Positions 34,003 to 42,446 of a stretch of 58,163 bases of DNA are shown in pieces (positions within the stretch are counted from its first letter, which is position 1; each line of letters begins with the position of its first letter). A program made the translations under genes and the position numbers. The stretch lies in contig PLRU01000093.1 of NCBI GenBank assembly GCA_003164045.1, positions 1 through 58,163 on the forward strand, read 5' to 3'. Below the pieces are notes generated by a model, which searched no databases, was not told where the DNA came from, and worked only from the letters and a program-made list of their open reading frames with translations. The stretch comes from Candidatus Lustribacter telmatis. GTDB lineage: Bacteria > Vulcanimicrobiota > Vulcanimicrobiia > Vulcanimicrobiales > Vulcanimicrobiaceae.

Positions 34003-34572
34003 TTACGCCTCGACGCCGTCGAAGACGATTTGCACGAGCGCATCGGCGATGCGTTCGATCGGCAGCGGGCCGTCGGGTTTGTACCATTCCACGATCGAGT
34101 TGACCATGCCGAACATCAACCGCACGGCTAGCGATGCGTCGAGGCTGGGATCGAATTCGCTCGCGTTCTGCGCGCTGCGCACGATGGCGGTGACGCGCTC
34201 GTCGAAGGCGCGGCGGCGCAGCATCGCGTCACGTTCGGCGTCGGAATTACCGCGCACGCGGACCAGCACCGTCAGCTCGTAGCGCAGTTCCAAAGCCAGG
34301 GTCGCGACGCGGCGGTAGATGTACTGAAGACGATCGATCGGGCGTCCTTCGCCGGCGCCGGGCTCGTCCAAGACCGCGAAGAGGGCGGTGAGGGCGCGGT
34401 CGAGGCCGCGGCGGAGCAGTTCGTCCTTGCCGCTGATATGGTGGTAAATGCTGGCCTTGGCGATGCCGGCCGCGCGAGCGACGTCGTCCATCGAACTGCC
34501 GTCGAAGCCGCGTTCGGCGAAGACCCGGAGGGCGACGTCGGTGAGGGTATCGATGTCGTAGGGCTGACGCAC
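34003..34572 (-). CDS. paaR: TetR family regulator of phenylacetate genes (PaaR-like)
   Basis: A 189-residue TetR repressor. The N-terminal helix-turn-helix is clear: [40 protein letters not shown]. The C-terminal ligand domain is helical. The GTG at 34572 starts the homology; the frame is open far upstream but overlaps paaA antisense. It diverges from paaA, with a 19-bp operator between them, and a second copy lies at 29977-29995. PaaR regulators of this family release DNA on binding phenylacetyl-CoA, the expected inducer here. The operator lies upstream of its own start, so autorepression is likely. Confidence 0.85.
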   Translation of the reverse strand: MRQPYDIDTLTDVALRVFAERGFDGSSMDDVARAAGIAKASIYHHISGKDELLRRGLDRALTALFAVLDEPGAGEGRPIDRLQYIYRRVATLALELRYELTVLVRVRGNSDAERDAMLRRRAFDERVTAIVRSAQNASEFDPSLDASLAVRLMFGMVNSIVEWYKPDGPLPIERIADALVQIVFDGVEA

Positions 34573-34575
34573 TAC

Positions 34576-34605
34576 TTGACGCGTTTCTCCGGCGGCCCCT
34601 ATAAT
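34576..34605 (+). promoter_or_regulatory. Strong promoter of paaABCDE
   Basis: TTGACG (34576-34581), 18-bp spacer, perfect TATAAT (34600-34605). The transcription start is expected near 34612, inside the PaaR-type operator. The promoter lies within the paaR-paaA divergent gap and starts a few bases from the paaR GTG. Confidence 0.8.
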
Positions 34606-34609
34606 CTCT

Positions 34610-34628
34610 CTACCGACCATTTGGTAGG
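34610..34628. promoter_or_regulatory. PaaR-type operator 2 (paaR / paaA divergence)
   Basis: CTACCGACCATTTGGTAGG, an imperfect palindrome (CTACCRA - CCAT - TTGGTAG). It is almost identical to operator 1 at 29977-29995 and sits five bases after the -10 of the paaA promoter, at the predicted transcription start. Confidence 0.8.
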
Positions 34629-34653
34629 GACGCTTTTCCGCGAGGCCCGCCGC

Positions 34654-35631
34654 ATGTACACGCAGCTCGTCCAGCCCGACGAATCGTCTGCCGGTGACGC
34701 CGGGCCCGAGGCGTCCGTCTTCGAGGACAAGATCGACCGTGCGGTCACGATCGAGCCGACCGATTGGATGCCCGAAGCCTACCGCAAGACGCTGCTGCGG
34801 CAGATCTCCCAGCACGCGCATTCGGAGATCGTCGGCATGCTGCCCGAGGCCAACTGGCTCACCCGCGCGCCCTCGCTCGAACGCAAGCTCATTCTGCTCG
34901 CCAAAGTGCAAGACGAAGGCGGCCACGGGCTCTATCTCTACAGCGCCGCCGAAACGCTCGGCACGAGCCGCGACGACATGATCGACGCGCTGCTGGAAAA
35001 GCGCGCGAAGTATTCGAGCATCTTCAACTACCCCACGCTCACCTGGGCCGATGTCGGTGCGATCGGCTGGCTCGTCGACGGCGCCGCGATCATCAATCAG
35101 ATTCCGCTCACGCAGTGTTCGTACGGTCCGTACGCGCGCGCGATGGTGCGCATCTGCAAAGAAGAGAGCTTTCATCAGCGTCAGGGCTACGACGTGATGG
35201 TAACCCTCGCCCGAGGAACGCCCGAGCAGCATGCGATGGCGCAAGATGCGCTCGACCGCTGGTGGTGGCCGTCGGTGATGATGTTCGGTCCACCGGACGC
35301 CGAGTCGGCGCACAACGAACAGTCGATGCGCTGGAAGATCAAGCTCTTCAGCAACGATGCGCTGCGGCAGAAATTCGTCGATCAGACAATACCGCAGGCC
35401 GACGCGCTCGGATTGACCATCCCCGATCCCGATTTGCGCTGGAACGAGGCAACGCAGCACTACGACTTCGGTACGCCCGACTGGAGCGAGTTCTACGAGG
35501 TGATTCGCGGCAACGGGCCGTGCAACCGCGAACGCCTCGGCGCGCGCCGGGCCGCGCACGAAGACGGCGCGTGGGTGCGCGAAGCTGCGCTGGCGTACGA
35601 GCGCAAAGTGCGCGAGCGCGCCACGGCATGA
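34654..35631 (+). CDS. paaA: Phenylacetyl-CoA epoxidase, catalytic subunit PaaA
   Basis: A 325-residue diiron oxygenase subunit that forms ring-1,2-epoxyphenylacetyl-CoA from phenylacetyl-CoA. Diiron ligands are visible in [31 protein letters not shown] and [14 protein letters not shown]. The C-terminal region [29 protein letters not shown] is characteristic of PaaA. ATG 34654 fits the family start, 26 bp after the operator. First gene of paaABCDE; its stop overlaps paaB by 4 bp. Length is normal. Confidence 0.96.
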   Translation: MYTQLVQPDESSAGDAGPEASVFEDKIDRAVTIEPTDWMPEAYRKTLLRQISQHAHSEIVGMLPEANWLTRAPSLERKLILLAKVQDEGGHGLYLYSAAETLGTSRDDMIDALLEKRAKYSSIFNYPTLTWADVGAIGWLVDGAAIINQIPLTQCSYGPYARAMVRICKEESFHQRQGYDVMVTLARGTPEQHAMAQDALDRWWWPSVMMFGPPDAESAHNEQSMRWKIKLFSNDALRQKFVDQTIPQADALGLTIPDPDLRWNEATQHYDFGTPDWSEFYEVIRGNGPCNRERLGARRAAHEDGAWVREAALAYERKVRERATA

Positions 35632-35915
35632 GCAAAGACATCTGGCCCTTGTGGGAAGTGTTCGTACGCAGTGCGCACGGTCTCGCGCACAAACATGTGG
35701 GCAGCTTGCACGCACCCGATGCCGAGATGGCGATGCTCAACGCGCGCGACGTATATACGCGGCGCAATGAGGGCGTCAGCTTGTGGGTCGTGAAGTCGAC
35801 CGACATCGTGGCGAGCGAGCCGGCCGCGAACGAGGCGCTCTTTGATGCGCCTAAAGACAAGTCGTACCGCTATCCGACGTACTTCACCGTGCCGAAGGGC
35901 GTCAAGCACCTGTGA
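35628..35915 (+). CDS. paaB: Phenylacetyl-CoA epoxidase subunit PaaB
   Basis: A 95-residue small structural subunit. The sequence [50 protein letters not shown] is diagnostic for PaaB, which bridges PaaAC heterodimers. Overlaps paaA (ATGA) and paaC (GTGA) by 4 bp each, so translation of the three complex subunits is coupled. Confidence 0.96.
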   Translation: MSKDIWPLWEVFVRSAHGLAHKHVGSLHAPDAEMAMLNARDVYTRRNEGVSLWVVKSTDIVASEPAANEALFDAPKDKSYRYPTYFTVPKGVKHL

Positions 35916-36679
35916 ATGCAGCGGCCGTCGACCGTTCGCGGTTCGAGTTTCTCTTGCGCGCCGGCGACAACGGGCTGATCCTCGGCCAGCGATTGGTCGT
36001 GCTGATCGGCCACGCGCCGATTCTCGAAGAAGAACTCGGAATGGCGAACGTCGCGCTGGATTTGCTCGGTCACGCGCGCATGTGGCTCTCCTATGCCGGC
36101 GAGGTTGAAGGCGCGAACCGAACGGAAGACGATTTAGCGTATTTTCGCGGCGCGAGCGAGTTTCGCAACGCGCTACTAGTCGAACAAGACAACGGCGACT
36201 TCGCGGCGACGATCGTACGGCAGTTTCTCTTCGATACGTGGCACGCGCGCGCGCTCGGCGCATGGTCGGCATCGAGTGACGAACGCATCGCCGGCATCGC
36301 GCAAAAGGCAAAGCGCGAGGTGGACTATCACGTCACCCGCAGCGGCGACTGGGTAGCGCGCCTCGGCGATGGTACGGACGAGAGCCACGCACGCATGCAA
36401 ACCGCACTCGCCCAACTCTGGCCGTACACCGGCGAACTGTTCATCGCCGACGATGTCGACCGCGAACTGGCCGCGCGCGGTATCGCCGGTTCGCCCGAAG
36501 AACTGCGCGACGCGTGGCTGGGCGACGTAGCGGCCGTCTTTGCGCGCGCCACCCTGAGTATTCCCGAGGATGCATGGACTCCGAGCGGCGGCAAACGCGG
36601 CTTGCACTCCGAGCATTTGAGTTATCTGCTCGCGGAGATGCAGTCGCTGCGCCGATCGGTGCCCGGTACGCGCTGGTAA
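35912..36679 (+). CDS. paaC: Phenylacetyl-CoA epoxidase subunit PaaC
   Basis: A 255-residue helical partner of PaaA with the ferritin-like fold but without a functional diiron site. Typical text: LRAGDNGLILGQRLVVLIGHAPILEEELGMANVALDLLGHARMWL and RQFLFDTWHARALGAWSASSDERIAGIAQKAKREVDYHVTRSGDWV. GTG start overlaps paaB; the stop overlaps the paaD ATG by 1 bp. Confidence 0.96.
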   Translation: MNAAAVDRSRFEFLLRAGDNGLILGQRLVVLIGHAPILEEELGMANVALDLLGHARMWLSYAGEVEGANRTEDDLAYFRGASEFRNALLVEQDNGDFAATIVRQFLFDTWHARALGAWSASSDERIAGIAQKAKREVDYHVTRSGDWVARLGDGTDESHARMQTALAQLWPYTGELFIADDVDRELAARGIAGSPEELRDAWLGDVAAVFARATLSIPEDAWTPSGGKRGLHSEHLSYLLAEMQSLRRSVPGTRW

Positions 36680-37134
36680 TGACCGCCAGCGTCGCGCAGG
36701 TATGGGAATGGCTCGAAGGCGTTCCCGATCCGGAGATTCCGGCGATCTCGATCGTCGATCTCGGCATCGTGCGCGATGTCGCTTGGAGCGGCGATGAATT
36801 GCGGGTCGCGATTACCCCGACATACTCGGGTTGTCCGGCCACGTCGATGATTCAGCGCGACATCGTCTCGGCGCTGCACGAACACGGTTTGGATCGCGTG
36901 CGGCTCGATGTCGAACTTTCACCGCCTTGGACGACGGCGGCCATCTCGGCGAGCGGTCACGACAAACTGCGCGCGTACGGGATCGCGCCACCGAACCCGG
37001 ACATCGCCGTCGCTTGCCCGCGCTGCGGTTCGACGGCGGTCGAATGTACGAGCACGTTCGGCTCGACGCCGTGCAAGTCGCTGTACCGCTGCACGGCCTG
37101 CCGCGAACCGTTCGATCGCTTCAAGTGCCACTAG
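36679..37134 (+). CDS. paaD: PaaD, Fe-S maturation factor of the epoxidase
   Basis: A 151-residue protein with an N-terminal DUF59/MIP18 domain (PDPEIPAISIVDLGIV, YSGCPATSMIQRDI) and a C-terminal zinc-ribbon (C-P-R-C...C-K...C-T-A-C). PaaD is thought to help assemble the iron-sulfur cluster of PaaE or the diiron site. ATG at 36679 shares one base with the paaC stop; an 10-bp gap leads to paaE. Confidence 0.93.
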   Translation: MTASVAQVWEWLEGVPDPEIPAISIVDLGIVRDVAWSGDELRVAITPTYSGCPATSMIQRDIVSALHEHGLDRVRLDVELSPPWTTAAISASGHDKLRAYGIAPPNPDIAVACPRCGSTAVECTSTFGSTPCKSLYRCTACREPFDRFKCH

Positions 37135-37144
37135 CCGGACGGTC

Positions 37145-38221
37145 ATGAGCCACTTTCATCCGCTTGCGATCAAGCACGTGCGCAACGACACGCGCGATGC
37201 GATCGTGGTGACGTTCGAGGTGCCGCCGGAACTGCGCGAACCGTTCCGCTTCACGCAGGGGCAGTTCCTCACGCTCGAGGCAGACATCGGCGGCGAGGCC
37301 GTGCGCCGGTCCTACTCGATCTGCAGCGGCGTCACCGACGACACGCTGCGCGTCGCGATCAAGCGCGTTCCCGGCGGCGCGTTTTCCTCGTGGGCGCACG
37401 CAGGGCTCAAGGCGGGTGCAACCGTGCGCGTGGCGCCGCCCGACGGGCGCTTCCACGTTCCGCTCGCGGCGGGGAACGCGCACCACTATCTTGCGTTTGC
37501 GGCCGGGAGCGGGATCACGCCCGTGCTCTCGATTATCGCGACGACGCTCGCGCACGAACCCGCGAGCCACTTCACGCTCGTATATGGCAATCGCGCTTCG
37601 TCGTCGGTGATGTTCCGCGAGGAATTGCAGCAACTGAAGGACCGGTATCTCGATCGGCTGGCGTTGATCTTCGTGATGAGCCGCGAGCAGCAAGATATCG
37701 AGCTGCTCAACGGGCGGATCGATCAAGCGAAGTGCGAGCAGCTCTTCAAACATTGGATCGATGTAGCGGGCGTTGAGACGACGTTTATTTGCGGCCCGGA
37801 AGAGATGGCGCGCGGGGTGGCGGCTGCGCTGGAGGCTGCGGGCGTTGCGGCCGAGCGCGTGAAGGTGGAGTACTTCGGCGCCGGCGTTGCGTCGAAGCGC
37901 GCGGTGACGAATGCGGCTGCGGCGCTGGTGGACGAGCGGACGCATGTGTCGCTGATCTTCGAGGGCATGCGGCGCGATTTCAACATGCCGCGCAGCGGCG
38001 AGCCGATCCTCGATGCGGCGCTGCGGCACGGGATCGATGTGCCGTACTCGTGCCGCAGCGGCGTGTGCGGGACGTGCCGCGCGACGCTCGCCGAGGGCGA
38101 GGTGGACATCGATGTCAACTACGCCCTCGAAGATTACGAGATCGCCCGCGGTGCGATTCTGATGTGCCAGAGTTATCCGGTTACCGACGCTGTTACGGTC
38201 GACGTGGACCGCTCGATTTAA
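37145..38221 (+). CDS. paaE: Phenylacetyl-CoA epoxidase reductase subunit PaaE
   Basis: A 358-residue electron-transfer protein: FAD domain (RRSYSICSGV), NAD(P)H domain (FAAGSGITPVLSII...YGNRASSSVMFREEL) and C-terminal plant-type ferredoxin (CRSGVCGTC plus MCQS, four Cys). It supplies electrons from NADPH to PaaA. The last gene of paaABCDE, ending 1 bp before the converging molybdenum hydroxylase operon. The third codon position changes little, so no sign of separate acquisition. Confidence 0.95.
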   Translation: MSHFHPLAIKHVRNDTRDAIVVTFEVPPELREPFRFTQGQFLTLEADIGGEAVRRSYSICSGVTDDTLRVAIKRVPGGAFSSWAHAGLKAGATVRVAPPDGRFHVPLAAGNAHHYLAFAAGSGITPVLSIIATTLAHEPASHFTLVYGNRASSSVMFREELQQLKDRYLDRLALIFVMSREQQDIELLNGRIDQAKCEQLFKHWIDVAGVETTFICGPEEMARGVAAALEAAGVAAERVKVEYFGAGVASKRAVTNAAAALVDERTHVSLIFEGMRRDFNMPRSGEPILDAALRHGIDVPYSCRSGVCGTCRATLAEGEVDIDVNYALEDYEIARGAILMCQSYPVTDAVTVDVDRSI

Positions 38222-38222
38222 C

Positions 38223-39074
38223 TTACCGCTTTGCGGCGCGCTCTATTGCGCGGGCGGCGAAGACGGACGCCATTGCTTTGCGGTACTTGCCGGAGGCGAA
38301 CGTGTCGCTGCGGGCTTCGCCTTCGCCTGCGGCGCCTGCTGTTGCTTTCTCCACCGCTGCTTCATCCTTCGGGTCGATGCCGGCGAGCGCGGCTTCCACG
38401 CCCGGAGCGCGGAACGCCGTTTCATAGATGCCCGTGATGGCGATGCGCGCGCTAGCGATCTTGCCGCCGTTGAGCGACAGCACCGCGGCCGCGCCGACGA
38501 CGGCATAGTGCGATGCCGGGTGGTGAAATTTTACGTACGCCGAGGCCGGTGCGACGTTGAACGATACGCTGGTGAGGATCTCGCGGTCGGTTAGGCCCGT
38601 TTCGAACATGCCGGTGAAGAAATCCGCGGCTGCGATCTTCCGTTCACCCTTCGGCCCCACAACGGTGAGCTCGGCTTCGAGCGCCAGCATCACGGCGGGA
38701 TAATCGGCGGCCGGGTCGGCGTGCGAGAGCGAACCGCCGATCGTGCCGAGGTTGCGCACTTGCGGATCGCCGAGCACGTTGGCCGCATCCCAGAGCACCG
38801 GCGCGGCTTTGCGCAGTCCGGCGTCGGCGGCAATCGCCGCATGATTGGTGAGCGCGCCGATCGTCACGCGGTCGCCGGCAACCTTGATCCCGCCCAGCGA
38901 CGGGATCTTGCGAATGTCGATGAGCGTTTGCGGCGCGGCGAAGCGCAGCTTCATCATCGGGATCAAGCTCATCCCGCCGGCGAGGATCTTCGCATCCTCA
39001 CCATGTTCGCCGAGCAGCCGAACCGCGTCATCGACGCTGGTCGCACGAACGTAGTCGAACGCTGACGGGATCAT
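38223..39074 (-). CDS. Molybdenum hydroxylase, FAD-binding medium subunit (CoxM/CutM-like)
   Basis: A 283-residue xanthine-oxidase-family FAD subunit. The FAD motifs are AGGMSLIPMMKLR (32-residue region) and LGTIGGSLSHADPAADYPAVMLAL. It transfers electrons from the Fe-S subunit to an acceptor. The ATG at 39074 overlaps the large-subunit stop by 4 bp, giving the order small, large, medium. Convergent with paaE. Alternatives within the family include 4-hydroxybenzoyl-CoA reductase beta or nicotinate-type hydroxylases. Confidence 0.88.
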   Translation of the reverse strand: MIPSAFDYVRATSVDDAVRLLGEHGEDAKILAGGMSLIPMMKLRFAAPQTLIDIRKIPSLGGIKVAGDRVTIGALTNHAAIAADAGLRKAAPVLWDAANVLGDPQVRNLGTIGGSLSHADPAADYPAVMLALEAELTVVGPKGERKIAAADFFTGMFETGLTDREILTSVSFNVAPASAYVKFHHPASHYAVVGAAAVLSLNGGKIASARIAITGIYETAFRAPGVEAALAGIDPKDEAAVEKATAGAAGEGEARSDTFASGKYRKAMASVFAARAIERAAKR

Positions 39075-41401
39075 GCTTTGCCTCCTTGCATCGCGGCCCA
39101 AAGTTTCTCCGGCCGGAGCGGCATGTCGAGATGCTTGACGCCGAACGGTGCGAGCGCGTCGATCACCGCCGCGGCAATCGCCGGGGTCGAGCCGATCGTG
39201 CCCGCCTCGCCGACACCTTTGACGCCGAGCGGGTTGACGGTGGTCGGCGTCACGGTGTGCGAGAGTTCCAGGTGCGGCATGTTCTCCGCGCGCGGCACAG
39301 CGTAGTCCATCAGCGAACCGGTCAAGAGTCGGCCGCCCTCGTCGTACACGACTTCCTCGTAGAGTGCTTGCGCGAGTCCCTGCGCGATGCCGCCGTGGAT
39401 CTGTCCTTCGACGAGCATCGGGTTGATGAGCCGGCCGCAATCGTCAACGGCGACGAAGCGCAGGATCTTCACTTCGCCCGTTTTTGCGTCGACTTCCGCG
39501 ATGCACACGTGCGTGCCGAACGGGAAGAGAAAGTTCGACGGCTCGAAACGCCGCGTTGCGTCGAGGCCAGGTTCCATATCGTCGGGCAGTTGCGCGCCGG
39601 CATAGGCAATCGCCGCAACTTCGCTCAGCGTCATGCGCTTGCCGGGATCGCCTTTGATGCCGACCTTGCCTTCGCGGAACTCGACATCGAGCGGGCTTGC
39701 TTCCCACAGATGCGCTGCGATCTTCACCGACTTCTCTTGAATCGTTTGAATCGCGAGCATCACGGCCGCGCCGCCGACGGCCGTGCCGCGCGACCCGTAA
39801 GTGCCCAGACCGTACTGCACCTTGTCGGTGTCGCCGTGCATCACGTTGATGCGATCGATGCCGACGCCGAGTTCGTCGGCCACGATCTGCGCGAACGTCG
39901 TCTCTTGGCCTTGGCCATGTGGCGACACGCCGGTCATCACGGTGACGGCGCCGCTCGGTTCCACGCGAACGGTCGCCGAATCCCAACCGCCGCCCGGTAA
40001 CGCTTTGGACGGACCCATGCCGCAAATCTCAACGTAGGTTGAGAGACCGATGCCGATATAGCGGCCTTGCTTGCGCCACTCCGCCTGTTTCTTGCGCCAG
40101 CCGGCGTAGTCGGATTCCGCCAGCGCCTTGTCCATCGTCGTTTCGTAATCGCCCGAGTCGTACATCAAGCCGGTCGCGGTCGGATACGGGAACATCGCCT
40201 TGCCGACGAAGTTCTTGCGCCGCACCTCGGCCGGATCGAGTCCGGTGCGCAGCGCCACGAGATCCATCGCGCGTTCGATGAAGAACGTCGCTTCGGGCCG
40301 GCCCGCGCCGCGATAGGCATCGGTCGACATCGTGTTGGTGAAGACGGCGCTGCACTTGATGTCGAGGTTCTTGATGTTGTAGCAGCCCGTGGCCATCAGC
40401 ACCGTCAGCGTTGGGATGACCGCAGTGATCCACTGCAAGTACGCGCCGAGGTTCGCCGTGATCGTCAGGCGCAGCCCCGTAACGGTGCCGTCTTTCAGGC
40501 ACGCGATTTGCAGATCGTCGACTTGATCGCGCCCGTGGCTCATCGCCTCGAAGTTTTCGCTGCGCGTCTCGACGAATTTCACCGGCCGTTCGAGCGTTTT
40601 GGCCAACCACGCGACGAGCACTTCTTCGGCGTAGATGTCGGCCTTGGCGCCGAAGCCGCCGCCGACTTCCGGCGCGATGATCCGCACGCGGCTCTCGGCG
40701 AGGTCGAGCATGCGCGCGAGTTGGGTACGCACATGGTGCGGGATCTGCGTCGACACCCACATGGTAAGCTGGCCGTTGCCGGAATCCCAGTGCGCGAACG
40801 CGACGCGCCCTTCCATCGGCACCGCCGCAACGCGCTGGTTGACGATGCGCTCCTCGACCACGAAATCGGCGTCGCGAAAGGCCGCGTCCGGATCGCCGGC
40901 GCGCAGCGGCATCGTGTACGCCACGTTGGTGCCGAACTGCTCGTGCACGAACGGCGCGCCCTGCGCCGCCTTGAGCACATCGACGACGACCGGCAACTCG
41001 TCATAGCTCACTTCGACCGCTTCGGCCGCGTCGCGCGCGGTGTACGGCGAATCGGCAACGACGACGGCGATCGGTTCCCCGGCAAAGCGGACTTCATCGA
41101 TGGCCAAGAGATAGTGCATCGGCGTATTCTTGCCGGCCGGTCCCGGCGCGAACGGAAGTCCGCCCTTGAAGCCTTTTTCCTGAACGTCGCGCCCGCTGTA
41201 GGCCGCAACCACGCCGGGCCGCGAGAGCGCGGGCTTGACATCGACGCTGGTGAGTTTTGCGTGCGCGTAGACGCTGCGCACGAACGCACAGTAGAGCGTG
41301 CCGATTTGCCGAACGTCGTCGGTATACGTCGCGCGGCCCGTGATCAGACGCGGATCTTCGCGCCGCCGGACGCGGGCGCCGACGAGTGCTGTGAACGCCA
41401 T
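39071..41401 (-). CDS. Molybdenum hydroxylase large subunit, form II CO-dehydrogenase-like
   Basis: A 776-residue molybdopterin-cytosine-dinucleotide-binding large subunit. Mo-site motifs include EVGGGFGAKADIYAEE, the active-site loop AYRGAGR (362-368) and the C-terminal GVKGVGEAGTIGSTPA with the catalytic Glu. True form I CO dehydrogenase carries AYXCSFR with the copper-binding Cys, so this AYRGAGR protein is form II and its substrate is probably not CO. Its place between paaE and paaI/paaK suggests an aromatic or heteroaromatic acid or aldehyde. No Mo-cofactor maturation gene is adjacent. Confidence 0.9.
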   Translation of the reverse strand: MAFTALVGARVRRREDPRLITGRATYTDDVRQIGTLYCAFVRSVYAHAKLTSVDVKPALSRPGVVAAYSGRDVQEKGFKGGLPFAPGPAGKNTPMHYLLAIDEVRFAGEPIAVVVADSPYTARDAAEAVEVSYDELPVVVDVLKAAQGAPFVHEQFGTNVAYTMPLRAGDPDAAFRDADFVVEERIVNQRVAAVPMEGRVAFAHWDSGNGQLTMWVSTQIPHHVRTQLARMLDLAESRVRIIAPEVGGGFGAKADIYAEEVLVAWLAKTLERPVKFVETRSENFEAMSHGRDQVDDLQIACLKDGTVTGLRLTITANLGAYLQWITAVIPTLTVLMATGCYNIKNLDIKCSAVFTNTMSTDAYRGAGRPEATFFIERAMDLVALRTGLDPAEVRRKNFVGKAMFPYPTATGLMYDSGDYETTMDKALAESDYAGWRKKQAEWRKQGRYIGIGLSTYVEICGMGPSKALPGGGWDSATVRVEPSGAVTVMTGVSPHGQGQETTFAQIVADELGVGIDRINVMHGDTDKVQYGLGTYGSRGTAVGGAAVMLAIQTIQEKSVKIAAHLWEASPLDVEFREGKVGIKGDPGKRMTLSEVAAIAYAGAQLPDDMEPGLDATRRFEPSNFLFPFGTHVCIAEVDAKTGEVKILRFVAVDDCGRLINPMLVEGQIHGGIAQGLAQALYEEVVYDEGGRLLTGSLMDYAVPRAENMPHLELSHTVTPTTVNPLGVKGVGEAGTIGSTPAIAAAVIDALAPFGVKHLDMPLRPEKLWAAMQGGKA

Positions 41402-41404
41402 CGC

Positions 41405-41932
41405 TTACACCTCCACCGGTTGCGGCGAGAGCGCCGGCAGCAACTCGGACACGCTGTGCAGCGGCGCCTTTTCGCGCATCGCTTTCGCCGCCGCGCGCAC
41501 GGCTACGATGATGTTGTGGTAGCCGGTGCAGCGGCAAAGATTTCCCTCGATGCCTTCGCGAATTTCATCGTCGGTCGGATCGGGGTTGCGCCGCAGCAAG
41601 TCCATCGAACTGATGATCATGCCCGCGGTGCAGTACCCGCACTGCAGGCCGTGCGACGACCAGAACGCCTCTTGCATCGGATGGAGCGCTTCGGCGCTGC
41701 CGACGCCTTCGATGGTCGTCACGTTCGAGCCGGCTGCTTGCACCGCGAACATCGAACAGCTCTTCACCGATACACCGTCGAGCAGCACCGTACAGGCGCC
41801 GCAACTCGATGTATCGCAGCCGACGTGCGTTCCGGTAAGGTTAAGGTTCTCGCGCAGCGCGTGAACGAGGAGCAATCGGGGCTCGACATCCAGCGATGAC
41901 GCTTTACCGTTGACGGTAAGGTCGATCTGCAT
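41405..41932 (-). CDS. Molybdenum hydroxylase small [2Fe-2S] subunit (CoxS-like)
   Basis: A 175-residue two-cluster iron-sulfur subunit: plant-type cluster [15 protein letters not shown] plus a distal Cys, and the helical-domain cluster [11 protein letters not shown]...[13 protein letters not shown] lies 7 nt before the ATG at 41932; ATGs at 41950 and 41962 are alternatives. It ends 3 bp before the large-subunit ATG. It passes electrons from the Mo centre to FAD. The C-terminal 20 residues after the second cluster are longer than in minimal CoxS. Confidence 0.9.
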   Translation of the reverse strand: MQIDLTVNGKASSLDVEPRLLLVHALRENLNLTGTHVGCDTSSCGACTVLLDGVSVKSCSMFAVQAAGSNVTTIEGVGSAEALHPMQEAFWSSHGLQCGYCTAGMIISSMDLLRRNPDPTDDEIREGIEGNLCRCTGYHNIIVAVRAAAKAMREKAPLHSVSELLPALSPQPVEV

Positions 41933-41975
41933 CGCGTTCTCCGTGGTCATGAGGCGGGGCATGAGGTATACGCGG

Positions 41976-42422
41976 TTACTCGGGCAATTCCCCGATGACG
42001 GTGCCGCTGACGCGATAGCACACGCCGCGAAAGAGCGCGACCGTTTCGCCGTCGCGTGCGAGCGACACGTCGTAGACGCCGGTGCGGCCTTTGAGCGAGC
42101 ATTCTTGTGCTTCGGCGACCACCCGGTCGCCGAGCCGTACCGCGCCGACGAACGAGATCGAGCACTGCAATGCCACGTTCGGCACGTTGCGCGAGTTGCA
42201 CGCCAGCGCAAAGGTGGAATCGGCCAGCGTGAAGAGCATCCCGCCGTGTGCCGTGGCATGGCCGTTGACCATCGTATCGACGATCGTCATAGCCGTTCGG
42301 GCATAGCCGGGACGTACTTCCTCAAGCGTGATTCCGAGCGCGCGTGAGGCCAAGTCGCGATCCCACAGCGCGTGCGCGGACGCACGTGCGAGTGCCAGCT
42401 CGTCCGCGGAGGGAATCGTCAT
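41976..42422 (-). CDS. paaI: PaaI-type acyl-CoA thioesterase
   Basis: A 148-residue hot-dog-fold thioesterase. [30 protein letters not shown] holds the H-G-G and Asp/Asn active-site features of PaaI. It hydrolyses phenylacetyl-CoA derivatives to free CoA when the pathway stalls. Divergent from paaK with only 24 bp between start codons, and upstream of the molybdenum hydroxylase operon on the same strand (43 bp gap), so it may head that transcript. Confidence 0.9.
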   Translation of the reverse strand: MTIPSADELALARASAHALWDRDLASRALGITLEEVRPGYARTAMTIVDTMVNGHATAHGGMLFTLADSTFALACNSRNVPNVALQCSISFVGAVRLGDRVVAEAQECSLKGRTGVYDVSLARDGETVALFRGVCYRVSGTVIGELPE

Positions 42423-42446
42423 GCATTCATGCTACTCGGATCAGGC

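Noticed and set aside
39071-41401. Aerobic CO dehydrogenase (coxL)
   Set aside because: The active-site loop is AYRGAGR (form II), without the Cys that binds copper in true CO dehydrogenase, so a CO-oxidising function is not claimed.
40067-41899. A 610-codon plus-strand frame opposite the molybdenum hydroxylase genes
   Set aside because: Rich in Arg, His and Val as expected for the antisense of GC-rich genes, while the minus strand shows complete Mo- and Fe-S-binding motifs.
42423-42446. A PaaR-type operator between paaI and paaK
   Set aside because: The 24-bp gap and its flanks have no match to CYACCGACCATTYGGTAG.
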